Of a stretch of 64,000 nucleotides of DNA, positions 45,060-58,400 are shown one piece after another (the first letter of the stretch is position 1; every line of letters starts with the position of its first letter). The notes under the pieces are model-generated. The model was not told the DNA's origin, made no database searches, and saw nothing but the letters and a program-made list of their open reading frames with translations. Made by a program: the position numbers and the translations under genes. This DNA comes from Lepidonotus clava (Eukaryota; Annelida; Polychaeta; Phyllodocida; Polynoidae). The stretch lies in the NCBI GenBank assembly GCA_936440205.1, contig OW387149.1:26365151-26429150 (forward strand). The letters are read 5' to 3'.

Positions 45060-46345
45060 CTCTTTTGGGTCGCTAGTTCTGAGTCTGAGTCCTCTGAGCC
45101 CGATTCAGAGGATTTCCCCCTAACACCCCTGTGCCCTCGTCCTTGTCCTTGCCCTTGTCCTCTACCATGACCCCTTCCTCGGTCTTACCCCTTTATCTAC
45201 CATGCCCCCGTCGTGGTGCCTACTCCTCCCCCTACTCCTCCCCTGCATCCCCACCTGCGCCTTCTCTGGAGGGCCCTGCACCTGCATCTGGTGACTGGTC
45301 CCACTGTTCTGCTGGCTCTGCTGGAGGCTCAGGTGTGGTTGGCTTGGGGCACACAATGTCCCTGGTCTCTCAGTCTCTTACATTTTTAAAGAGTTACCAC
45401 AACTGCCAGAGTGGAAGACCCGGGGAAGGTGTGACCACTGGGGCAACACTTGGAATGTCTCCAGGCTGCACAGTCAGTACATCCATTTCCTCTGGCTCAT
45501 AGTCACGGTACTGGTGGATGGTCACCTTCCCGGGGCTGTTTGAAGAGAAGATGAAGTGGTGGTACTGCTTAATCCCTTTTATTGGCCAGATGAATGGGGT
45601 AAAGAAGGCTTGCCAGATGTAGCAAGGGATGTATATTTCCCTCCCTTCTGACCCACACAGCTGAGGGATGTTGACATCTTTGTGGGTGCTTTCCCTCACT
45701 GTCTTGGCCAGGTTGGTGAGACATTGGCATGGTGGAAACTCTGTCTTAGCAGGCCAAAGCACCAGTCAGAGGCAAACTTGATGTGGCCGTTGATCAGAAG
45801 TTCAAAGTGATCTGCTTTTGAAGACAAGTCAGGACCCACCACATGAGATAGCCAATCAAGTATTTGTTCTTTTTTGGCCACTGCAGTTTTCACAATACAG
45901 GTCGAGGGATTGTTCACCGAAGGAGTAGTTTGTAAAGCAGTAGTTGAGGTAGGAGATGATGACATATGACCCCTTGCTCCTGCAGTGGGCCTCATCAAAG
46001 AGGTCGTTCACTTGAGAAGGAAAGGCCTTGGCACACACACAAAAGATACCTACTTTGCATGGGTTGAGGAAGTGGAGGGGTTCTGGCTGTTGAAGGGAGA
46101 GGGGAAGGTGCACTCAAAGGGGTCCTCGAAGTCTACAGAGTGCTTTGCATTGTCAAAAGATACATACACCTGGATGTCAGAGGAGCAGGCAGCCTGCTGC
46201 CCAAGCACCGGGGTTCCGCCTCGGTGTAGGCCTGCTTAGCAGTGGTAGTCATTTCCTGGTAGGACTCCTGCTCCTTGGCCACCACTTCCACTTGCTTCTG
46301 CTGCTTTTTCAATTTTGCCTGCTTAACTATGTCAGGGAGGTTGGA
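45060..46345 (-). pseudogene. Broken DUF7869-like (probably transposon-derived) gene
   Basis: Read on the minus strand, conserved pieces occur in order. A Lys/Gln coiled-coil (KQAKLKKQQKQVEVVAKEQE) is near 46300. VYVSFDNAKHSVDF follows near 46160, then AFPSQVNDLFDEAHCRSKG and LYCENCSGQKRTN (about 45900), GHIKFASDWCFGLLRQSF, and GIKQYHHFIFSSNSPGKV (about 45560). An acidic/Ser-rich tail ends it. The [D/E]NCxGQ, GHxKFxPDxxFG and YHHFxF signatures are those of the family often annotated DUF7869, frequent in invertebrate and fish repeats. The pieces lie in different frames with several shifts, so it is dead. A GTAAGTATC donor at about 46382 on this strand suggests the ancestral gene had an intron. 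Confidence 0.55.
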
Positions 46346-46699
46346 GGAGAGAAGATGTCATGGTTGTTCCTCTGATACTTACAGGATCGCCTGGCCCCAT
46401 GGGTATGGTGCGATTCTGGGCGGCGGGCAGCAGACGAGGGGATTGTCGGCAAAATCACCAGCAAAATATCAAACTTGCTTGATTTTACCGTCACCCAGCG
46501 ACGACGACAGCCGTTTTTACCTTCGCCCAGCGACAGTAAAATCGGCTAGCAGGTATGGTCCTTCAATGGCTTTATGTACTCAAATACATTTTGTGCCAGA
46601 TGACGATGTAATAGAAAAAGTTATGGCTGGTGAGGGAGGAATGCTAGAGAAATCCAATCCCCTACCTTAATAAATATATCGTTTAAAGAGAGGGACCAG

Positions 46700-48180
46700 T
46701 GAAATTTCAAATTTGAAACTTTCACACTTTTTATGATTAATTTAATATCAGTATATTTAGTTGAAGAAACGTCTGATTTCCCTTGTCCTCTTAAAATCAT
46801 ACATCTATGTGTGACACATAAAAGATGTTATTTTCAAATTTTAAACTGTATTTTCTTGCTACAGATCAATTTATCTTATGATCTAAGCATCATATGATTG
46901 AATAAAACCCATAAGGTCAATTATATTGTGTTATTTCTGCATTTAAAAAAATATAATTTGTCTGTGACGTCACACACAGACAGATGCACCTTACAATTAA
47001 GGTGCTCCAGGTACATGAGGAATCAGTTTGTAGAATTTAAATAAACATACATAAAAAAGAATCTATCAGAGATTTGGATATAAAATTTGGCATGAACCCT
47101 CTTTGGACAGTAAGGGGTTTGGCCACATGTTGATTTACAGTCACTGGCTCCTCCTTTCAAATGACACCAAAATACCAATCAAATAATAGTACAACATGCT
47201 TGACTGAATCTAACCCCTTATGACACTAGGGATATTCTAAACACGGTTCAAACCAGGGAAGGAAAACAAGATTTAAGGTTGATAATCACTTCAACTCATA
47301 TAATTTATTTCATTTTACCTTGAGGTGGTACCAGTTCACTTCAGGATCCGATCATTACACAAACTAAGGTGATTTGCCTAATCTTACACCTGCTGCCTCA
47401 AATAACTGAAAACTAATTCAACGACTCCTACGTTATCAGCAACGATACAGTTTTTCGACACCTATATCTTTAGTATTGACCTACCCTCTCAAAAGTGGGT
47501 GAATAAAAGAACTGTTTTTGCCATGGAGGGCATTAATGCCAGTCTGTGAATGATGATGCCAATTTCTGTGTTGTCAGTAAAAACACTTTCAACACTTTGG
47601 CGTAGTTTATATAGAATAAATCAAGTACAACTGTGGGTGCACTCAGGAGTTATTGCCCAGTTTGCACACAACTCGCCAAAGTCTACTCAGGGGAAGGTAG
47701 GTAAGTATATATAAGGAAGGTAAATATTTGGGCAAAAGTAGGCTGACACGCCCCCTTCTCCTCAATCCGCGCCTGCCAGTCCTGTGTCAAATAGATTCAT
47801 TTCCTAGTGTATTAGGCAAGTTAAGACCGACCATTTGATATAGTATACAGGGAAGGTAAATATTTGGTTAATATTTAACACCGACCATTTGATATAGGAT
47901 CGGTTGTTCTAGATATTTGATACATGTAATGGGTTTGGTGCTCACAACTGCTGTTTTCAGCAGTCCGTAATTCAATAGTCATATGTGCCATCTATTGGTC
48001 ATATTAATCAATCCTAGGGTTCAGAGCCCTTCTGTTAATGAGGTCTCCAGGGTCCTTCTATGGTCAACACTGAGTGTAAACATCCTGAGATGAATAAAAG
48101 ATGAGCTGTCTGATGCAGGACTGCCTGCTACTTTCCTTTGGTGGTGCTTTTGAAGTATGTTTACCTAGTAACTTAAATCA
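46700..48180. other. Gene-free stretch
   Basis: AT-rich with no gene supported. AGGAAGGTAAATATTTGG-like and CCGACCATTTGATATAG segments each occur twice within 47700-47900. Confidence 0.4.
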
Positions 48181-48430
48181 ATATGGCAAATGAGCTTCAG
48201 AGTTTATCCCATGGGGACCCGGGGTGGGGGTTCCTCTGGGAACTCCTGCGAAGAATAAATTCCTAGCATCCCCTTGCTGATCATAAGAGGCAATAAATGG
48301 GGACCCTGTGCCCCGAACAGGGTCATCAAAGGCCAGTTGTGTGGTGCCTTTTGTATGGGACATTGCACATAAAAGACCACTTACCACTCTTCAAAAAGAG
48401 TAGGGTATCGAACCCAGTGGCGGGTTTCTC
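48180..48430 (-). repeat. SINE-like or simple dispersed repeat with a B-box
   Basis: On the minus strand CTGGGTTCGATACCC (about 48409-48423) matches the Pol III B-box. TGTGCAATGTCCCATAC and a GC-rich tail follow. No A-box or tRNA fold is visible, so the assignment is weak. Confidence 0.3.
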
Positions 48431-49179
48431 TTAAATTAAATCATAGATACAATCAACCAAAGTTGAAAAGCATTACCTTGTGTAATCTGTAAAGAACCCT
48501 AAATGATCGGCCAGACATTAAGATATCCCCAACAATCAAACAAACTACAAGTTCAACTACACCTAAGAACCATGTGAATGTGTGCGTACAGAATAGTCAG
48601 GTTGTATGGAGATGAATGCTCGAATATCATATTTTCACAATAACATACACACTGGACATAAACACCAGAACATTGGTGAGTAATAAATGAAAGCAATACT
48701 GTGTGGGTGGCGTGGTATTCGATTCCACTCCATAGGATAGTAAACTTATTTATTATTAAAGAGCATGTTTTTACCAGAGGTGAACCAGGTACTATGTCCT
48801 TTTTATGTTGGTTTCGGCAGAATGTACAACACTGAAGCAGCACTACCGTGACTGGAGGCTTGGCAGAGGGAAGGCCTGTATAGTCAAAGACAGCTATGGC
48901 CTCCCAGTACTGCCTTAAAACCCCCATGCCCTACTGACGACTCAGTTATCTATCCTTGATATGTCGCTCTTCCTGGGCACCCGTCACATGAGAATTTTTT
49001 ACCTGAGAACCCTGGACAAAACCACTCCTGGACAGCGACTGAGAACGCGCAATCTGGAAACAAATACGCATATATATATAAATGCCGCTATATGCTGCAG
49101 CTATATACTATTTAGGTGCTTTACGTACTTGGATAGTTGTCTGTGCCGTCGGAGCTATACATACTGGGATCACACAGAT

Positions 49180-49345
49180 GTAAGCTGGGCCCTGTCTATG
49201 GGACCAGTCACATCAAAGAACACCTGCCTTGGTAAAAGTGTAGGGGTATGGTCTCTACCTACTCATAGATTCGATCATTTCATAGATACGATTATCAAGG
49301 ACAGAATTATCAAATCTTGTTCTCAGTGTGATATGACCTTAGATG
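49180..49345 (+). repeat. Dispersed repeat upstream of SLC22, inverted relative of 56735-56960
   Basis: GGGGTATGGTCTCTACCTACTCATAGATTCGAT-type sequence (only parts quoted as shared: TAGATTCGAT, CATAGAT, TATGACCTTAGATGTTG) matches the reverse complement of a segment in SLC22 intron 7 at roughly 70 percent by eye. The overlapping 132-codon frame is explained by this repeat. Confidence 0.55.
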
Positions 49346-49403
49346 TTGATACGTGTTAAACCCGAATAACCGACCAACGTTGGCTGATCTCTCTGCAGGC
49401 AGG

Positions 49404-52400
49404 ATGCATTACGACGACATGCTTAGACGGCTGGGGGGCTTCGGTCGCTACCAGGCCCTGCAGGTGACCGTGGCCAGCCTCCTCATCCTCAACACCACCA
49501 TGCACGCCTTTAACATGGTCTTCACCGCAGCCGTGCCCAAACACAGGTTAGTTATTACATATTTGATGATTTTTTTTAATACTTTATTGTCAGTTCTCCC
49601 TTACGGCCTTGGCATATGTACAATCCACAAGATGAGTGCCCTCAACATGCGTAGTTCATTTCACGTATTTCAAAGACCTGCAGATTAAATAAGGTGAATT
49701 CTGGGGAATTGGTTTCTGAGTCCAATTTTTGAAGAGAAAATTCATGTACTCTATGTATGGTTAACTGTATATTATCTTTTGATTTTTATTTTCGTTAATT
49801 TGCATTCCAACTGCAAATTTTTTCACTGTGTTTCCAGTAGCGAAATGAGTAATTCTAAGCCAACAGGTGAAGCAGGAAATCAGTCGATCGACTCTAACCC
49901 TGGTCTGATACCCTTCTAAAAACAATTAGATTTTTTTATGAATGTGATGGGAGAAAATTAACTACCTCTATAAGTTGTATCCTATTTATAATGAGTTGTG
50001 GTCACTTTGCTTTGGGGTAAACGTATCCAGAAGATTATCTCTAACTGGCAGTCCAATCAAAGTGTCCTCATCGATTTGTTAATGAAAACATTACAATACT
50101 GTGTCAGTTGAACTATAATGTTTTTGCAACCTAGCCCGACCTCATTGTCCCAACTCGTATCATTATTAGTTTGATTAGAATAACAAATGAATACCCCGCA
50201 ATATTAGGCCCTATTCTATTTTATTGCTTGTATTCATAGCAATACTTTCAGGTCTATACCTGTTCTTCCAGGTGTCACAGTCCTGGTACAAAGCACAATA
50301 TCATCGTGCACATCAGATTGTGAGGTTAATTTCTTACGACAACTTATACTGATTATTCAATTGCAGTGTAGTGGCTAGTCTTCAGTCATTACAATGAATA
50401 TGTTATAGACATACAGGTTTATTTACAGTGGGTCTTCACATGATATTTGCTATAATATATATGTTTAGGTTACTCCTATTGTATAGTGAACAAGGACATC
50501 TATAACAACTGACACTCTGATACTATGTTACAGGACAATATTCAGCTATTTGGGTATGTATAGATTAGAGATAGACCAGTAGGGATACCTTTGGCATATA
50601 GGCCAAACCTCTAACCCCTAACCTATATGAACTCTCATAATCAATAAGGCCTTTCTGGGGCCACACATAAATTGCTAATGCAAACCTACTTGATAATTTA
50701 GAACCAATATAATATGAATATGGATAAAAGAACAATCATTACATATGTACGTGTTGAGGCAACTATACATTATATGAGTACATGTAGCTCTGATCATGTT
50801 CAGTGGAGTGTGCAGTGGACCATGACCTTCCAGATCTGGCTAGGCTTACACACATTCATAGGGATATAGACTGCTTAATCCTACAGGGTGGCATGGTCAT
50901 TTCTAGAAATCAGCTTTGACTTAGACCTCACCATATGCCAAATACTATTTTCTCTTTGGCAAGTTTAAGACCCCTTCAAAAGGAAGAGTGTGTCTGTGTG
51001 TGTGGGGGGGGGGGGGGGGGTCAGGACCCCATGGGCCCCCCTGGATCTGCCGCTGTGCCAGGTGTTGCACCTCTCGATCCAACAAGTTCTATTCCTGGAT
51101 CGGGGCACTGAGGTCCGTTGGTGTTGCAAAGACTCTACAGACAAAATAAAAACCACAACCATGACTCAGTACTAGTGAATTTCATTAATTGTGTAAACAT
51201 GTGTATTTATCTTGGTTTCATTAATCATTGGAGGATACAATTATCAAGACCATTGGTAGAATTTTGCAGGTCAGGGCTTATATCCCTTACACATAAAGGC
51301 TGATATCCCTTACACACAAAGTTGATAAACCAATTGAGGAACACCACACCAGATGGTTGTGTATTTATCAGAGTATGCCCTAAGAACCCCAGGGTATGAT
51401 AAAAGGCACTCATCCATGATCTTGTTTACGTCGGCCAGTGCAAGAGGTTTGAATGGCGTAGGGTCCAGGTATCTCGTTACCTCAGAGTTGGACATTTCTT
51501 TTGGAAATTTGGTTTTGTTTAACACCAAATAAAGGGAGGGAGAACTCTTGGGCCCCTACCCACCTTACCCCCCCCCCCCTCCCCCCCCCCCCCCGCTGTT
51601 GTATTCATTTGGGTCAGTAATATCAACCCAAATGACTCTGCATAGAAATAATAGCCTCATTTTGGGTCTACATGTGATTGACCAACATGTAATTGACATG
51701 TTACTCTATGGACTTTGTGCAGACTAGGTCACGTGACCGGGTTTTGGTGTTCACCATTTGGTCACAATGTCATGGTCCATGACCAACAAAAGATGCATCA
51801 AGAATTTATACATCTCTTCAAAATTTAGATCAAGTATGGAAAATACAAATAGTAAAATATGATAAAATCATACTAATCTGATTTGAATTCTTCGTAATCA
51901 TAATTTAATCAGGTTATCAAATGATCATCAATATGCATATAAACCAATCCTTGGGGCATACTCTGCACAAAGTCCAGTGCATCAAATTGCACAGGTCTGC
52001 CTGTTGTCACCTAATTTACCAATTGCTTGGCATCTCTTCAGATGCCATTTGCAGGATGTTCCCAGTCAGTGGGAAAATCTAACTGAAAGGCAGAAACATA
52101 GTCTGACGTACAAAAGTACAGGTAAAAACGGAGCGCCTTGTTTACCCTGATATTGTGTATTTACTACAATGTACATAGTTTAGAATGTCCATCTCCTTTG
52201 CTGTCAGTACGTGTTATGATTCAGAACTAGAACTTTGGTTTCTGTATAGAATGATAGGGCACGTTCTCGGAATAGAAATTCTGCTAACGTTTTTTGTTTC
52301 ATTTTGAAACCATGTTAACCTTGCAACATGAGTTGGTCAATTAGGCATTATCTTAGTCTATTACAGTAGCCCAATGAAGCCTTCATGGAATCATAATAAA

Positions 52401-55400
52401 TCATCAAAATTATAGTATGAATGGAAAAGACAATTACTAATGTTGCTCCTATTTGTCTAGGCTATTTTGCAATTCATTTGCTGGTTGTAAATTTAAAAAA
52501 GTGACATATATTCTATATACAGGTGACACTTGTATATTAATACATCCGTTTTTTTTAATAATGTACAGACCCAACCTATCATGTATTAATGAATGTATGT
52601 TAATACTATATTTTGCCTAAAGTGTTGAATATTGCATATTCCCATTGTAGGAAATCCATCAGTGGACAGTTGTACGATGTTTGTGTTAAATGACACAGAC
52701 TGGGATAGTGGCAACTACTCTATGTGGATTAGTGACCCAACGAGGATTACAACACAGTGTCAGCATGGCTGGGATTACGACACTGATATCTATAAATCCA
52801 GTATTGCTACTGAGGTTAGGCAATAATCTTTTCTTTTTATGAGTAAATCTTGAACTCCTTTGATTCGGTCATACTGTGAAGCACTCCAAAAACAGTTCCC
52901 TATATAGATTATGGGAAACATCCTGCCAAAGATTTACAAAATTTGTAAATTATATATTGGATACAGATGTTAAAACTTTGCTGGAGGGAGCATATTTCAT
53001 GCCTGATGCATATGAAGGCTCAATTGAATAATGGATAAGTACTAGACCGTTCTAAAAATATCTGAATGGATTATATTTGAAAGGTTTGGGAAATGTTGAT
53101 TACTTGTGTGCAGAAGGCGGCAGTGAAATTAACATTTAAGAACCTTATCAAGAAATTTTGTAGGAAAAATTGAAGGAACATAACTATCTGGAATGTTTTT
53201 ATGTTACAGCTCTGTCTCCCTCACTTTCACGAGCTTTGCTCCTTATCATAATGATAATCTGATGTGCTATTGGAAGAACATGTACTTATATGAATTTGCC
53301 AAAAGAAAATTTCAAAAAAGAAAGAAAAAAAAGTAATAATAATTAGTCTTTTAGTCTCAGTGGTTTGATCTACCCGTTTCAAGGATCCTAATATATTGAT
53401 TCAAATAACAAAAAAACAAGAGACAAACTTAATATACTTCTAAAGACTACTTATCATGTCCATCTTGGTAATTAGTAAATTGATAAAAACAAAACTGAAT
53501 TTTTAGCTTAAACATGGTAACTGCCTCTAAGATGTAAGACTTTGAATAACAATCTCTCCTGAACCTATAAGTTCATGCTTGCATTGAAAACTGTATTTGG
53601 AATAAATTTCATGAATGATTCATATACTCTTTTTGCAGTGGGATTTCGTTTGTAACGAAGACTGGTATCAAAGTATGGCGATGTCAGTGTTTTTTGTCGG
53701 AAGGCTGTTTGGATCGTCCTTTTCAGGACAGGCCTCAGATTGGTAAGAAAGATTAGAATATGACAATTTGTTACTTAAGCTTACTGATTCATTATAATTA
53801 TGTGTGTGTTATAATTGAACTATTATATATACTGGCCAGGTCCGTAACTAGGGGGGTGGCGGGGGTGGCGCGCCTACCCCCCACAGAGGAAATTTGTTAA
53901 AAAGTTCCACCAATTAGTTAAATATTTCACTGTAAAACTGCTAAAATAATGTAACAAAATATTGAAACGTTCCACTTTGGGAACCTCGCCACCCCCCCTT
54001 TTTAGGTTTAAATTACTGTAATTATAAGGGAAAGTCCCACTTAGGGATTCTCGCCACCTCCCCGCAGCATACCCTGGGTACGGGCCTGTATTATAATACT
54101 TTGCTCATGATATTAAAATATGCTACTTTATGACATGCAACATGAGAATGTAAATGGCATAAAACAAAAGGAAAGGTCCAAAGATATAATGTCCTCAATT
54201 TGCTTACATTGCTCATCAGTCTTGGCTATTACATCACCAGTTCAGATTTATTTAATTCTTACCTCAATCACTAGGTACTGAGAACTTTCTTTTATATTCA
54301 AAAGGTATGGACATGCCTAAACTGAAAGCTTTGTCTCGTTTACTTGTAAAGCAATTTCGTACGACCATCTCTGTATAATCTTATGCTAGCAAAAACGCAG
54401 TGAGAATTTTGTCTTCATAGGTGATAAGCATCTTGGATGATGATTTGTTTTAAAGATGAATGGCTATATACAGAAAACCTGTAGGTGCTTGTAGTCTGTA
54501 GATCGTATTTGACAGGTGTATGATGTAACCGACTTATTCGTCAAGCACTGATTCTCAATGGTCAATAAAAGCATTATTATAGCTAATCATATTATCATAA
54601 TTTGCCCTTCCAGTGTCCAGTAACACTTATTTTATTCTCGTTACCTAGGTGCGGTCGACGCCCCGTTTTATTATTCTCCATTCTGCTGCTGGCTGCATCC
54701 GGAATAGCTGCTTCGTTTTGTAAACTATTTTGGATGTTCTGTATTTTCTACTTCTTCCAAGGATTCTTCCAGATATCAATTTACAATTGTATTTTCATTA
54801 TTGGTGAGTTTTGTAATTGTAGCTTTAAATGTATGAGACGAGATGTAAGATTATTCCACAAGTATGTTTCTTTCAGCACACACTTATATGTAACTGCATG
54901 TATTTGTTACTTTTTTTTTTTTTAAATTGAACTTAGAATCATCAATTGTGTGCTTTTTACTTGTTTTCGCAAACGCTGGGCTTCATTTCTACGAAAAACT
55001 AAATTTATGCGAATGTTTTTGGGTCAGTCACCTTGTATGTTGACGTAAAGCTCGATCTTGTTTTCTTTAAATTTACGTATGTTCTTGACAATTCCCTTGC
55101 TATCTATGTTACACCCATTTCTTCATCCAAGCTTTCACATATTATACGTTTGTTTCCAATATGGTTTCCCTGTCACTTGTCTACCTAAATATCTATATTT
55201 TCATGTAGTTCTGCGTATCTTATACAATTATTTTATCAATCCATCCACATATTTCATATATTTCAAATTTTATTCTTTTTTTTAGGAACCTATATATATA
55301 TATATATATATATCATGTTTATGTTAGTTGTGCACCCATTTGTTATGTTTAAACTTTCTAGACACTTAATGCATTCCCTTTCAGGGACAGAGCTTGTGGG

Positions 55401-58400
55401 CCCCAGCTACAGACTATGCACTGGAATAACCTTCCACCTAGCCTATGCAGTCGGAGAAATCCTTCTTGCTGGCATCGCTTTTCTACTTCGGCAATGGAAC
55501 TTTATTCTTCTAACCATAAGTCTTTCAGGGCTACCGTTTCTCATTTCCTACTGGTAAGTTGCTATCCTATTGGTTTTCATTGTGAAATATTGTAATTTGT
55601 TAAAATTAAGAGCAATCCGAAAGAAAACATCTAATGCCAAGCTTTCATTAGGTGGTGGGATGGGATGGTATAATAAGGAAACAATTCCGCTTACTAGAGC
55701 TTTTGCCCAAATTTTTAAAGTAAAAAGTCCAAGTACATTGTAGATTGTCTAAGGAACATTCACCATTAAGCTAAACTACTTTAAACAAGATATCTATTGA
55801 ATAATAGGAATATCAGAGGGAGTTGTAGGTAATTCATGGGAACAGATCAGACAAAGAACCAGTTTGATAGTGATTCCGTCCTTGGGTTATGCATCTATGG
55901 AATGGCATAGGATCCTTGGTCAAGGAATCAAACCTAGACTCCAGTTTTGCATCTTTTAGGCTCTTTGGAAAGAGGTAATTAAGAAAATACATCATTCAAT
56001 TGATATGGGAGGAGACTTTTCTGGGCCACTGGGTACATAGGTGTGGCACGCTGGGAACTTTCTTAGCTGCTGGTGCCCGGCATGTGCACTAATAACCTAT
56101 GGCTGGTACCCAGTGGCCCAAAAAAACATTCTCCTTCTAATTCATTGCAAGCACTGGATATATCCATCTTTTGCCGTTCATACAGGATTGTGCCGGAATC
56201 TGTCAGGTGGTTGTTGACAAAAGACAGAAATGATGAAGCAGGGAAGATCATAGCTAAGGTGGCAAAGGTCAACCGGAAGGTCATAGACCCAAACATCATC
56301 AACCAGCTGGATGTTAAAAACAACCAGAAACGGTCCTCTGTCATCGACCTCTTCAGGCACTGCAATCTAGCACTGCTGGCTCTCAATGTCTGGTTTCAAG
56401 GGTGAGTTTCCCACTTATTTTCAAATTGGAATGAATATCATAAGAAGGAAAATCATTCGAAGGTTTAAAACCAGTTCAAGTGCGCAATTATTCTGAAATT
56501 AATGAATTTAGTCTCTGTATGGATCAAGTGAGTTAAACAGTATCTGATATTTTGGGGTGCCGGCATATTTTTGGAGACATTGTACTTGAAATCAAAGATG
56601 AATATATCTTTATAGCAATCATAAACATGAAAAACATCATACTGACTTGACTAACTGGAATAGTGCACATTGGTAAAAGGGTAGAAGTGTTTCTTTTTAA
56701 AAAAAAGATCATTCTAGTAACGAAAACTTGTTAGAATGATATGTTAGAGGGCAACGGAAAATCACTTTCAGTGATTTATCACCACAGCAACATCTAAGGT
56801 CATAGCACTGTGGGAATACGTTTTTGGAGATTGAATCTATGGAATGATAATCGAATCTACGAGAAGATAGATACCATAGCCCCATACATTTACTGAGCCA
56901 TGTGTTCTCTAGACAGGGTTCTATAGTGCAGCAGCAGAAGCTCAAAAGTGGCTTATTTTTTAGGGGACCCATCACAAAAAAGTAAAAGAAAGGTTGGAAT
57001 GTATCAAAATGTTCCCAAGACCCTGAGGTATTCAAACCTGCTTGATACCTCTCAAGGCAACTGTCACAAATGGAAAGGTCAAATGTAAAAGGTCACTTAA
57101 AATCTGGAAAATACAGATTCTATCTAATAGCTTAGCATACATAATAACTGGATCGTTGGTATGTCTATAGATATGAAGGCAATCTAAAGTAAATTTGACA
57201 AGTCATCTCATAATGAATTAACCACCCTTGAAACCTTCTATTTCAGGGTAGCCACCCTTATGGTATACTATGGGATCAACTTCAACTCCCCCAACCTGGC
57301 GGGTGACCCCTACCTGAACTTTACCCTGCTGGGGATTTCGGAGACTGCCTCCCTACTGGTCTGTATACCCCTCAGCCGCTGGGTGGGCGAGAAAAAACTC
57401 TACCTAGCCTTCATGTCACTGGCCGGGATAGGCTGTCTGTCACTTGCATTTGTACCAAAAGGTGAGGATTTTTTTTATTTATAATTGTATTTTACATCAT
57501 ATATTGCAGTGGGGGCAAAGAAACCCAAACGCAAAAGCGTATTTGAATAATAATAATATATGCCTATGTGGAAATACTACAAGGAAGGTTAAGATAGCAA
57601 AGTTGTTTCCATGTTCAAGTTTAACATTAGGTAGTGGTAAAAGATTGAAATAACCTAAGATTTGACATTTATAATTAGTTTCTTTTCTGGATAGGTGCGG
57701 CCACCTGTGCCACATTTAAAGCATTTGTGGTAAAGGTAATTCCAAGTTAAAATATCACCATAGAGTGTTTCAGTTTCAGGCATAACTTTATCTATCTCAG
57801 GCTGATTAGAAAAGTATCCCTTTACATTTTCCAAATATAATATTGTTTTAATGTTTTCAATGCATTATGTATTTCTTAAAATGATATTAATATATTTACT
57901 AAATCTTCTGATTTCAGACAATCTGTGGTTGTGTCTCTGTTCTGCGTTGCTGGGAAAGTTCGGTGTGTCTGCATCTAGTGTTTTACTGAATGTGATAACG
58001 CTAACAATCTTCCCCACGTCAGTAAGGTAAGGCATACATTAGGGGGTTATAACCCTTATGGTATTAGGATGGCTAAGCGTTTTCAAAAATAAATCTAAAA
58101 CTCTTAAGAGTTTAGCAAATCTGAATAAAAGTAACAGCCGTCCGACCAATTTGAGAAGGGTCATGTACTTCAGCATATTGTTATAAAATTAGATGGAGTT
58201 TCATACTGATCATAACTTTAAGATTGTATCTTTAGTTAAGATATTTTGACTTTTTGATGCTTGAATTTCAGACTTCTTGATCTTATTGTCCTGTTGTTAT
58301 CTATACATTTTTAGATTTACGATTATTGATAATTAAAAACACCTTATTTTGTGAGATGTGAGAAACGCATTTAAGATACACCTAGTGTGAAACGCCCCCT

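Noticed and set aside
49353-49403. Upstream ATG (49353) as the SLC22 start
   Set aside because: It lies before a CTCTGCAG acceptor at 49398, and the family N-terminus begins at the ATG at 49404.
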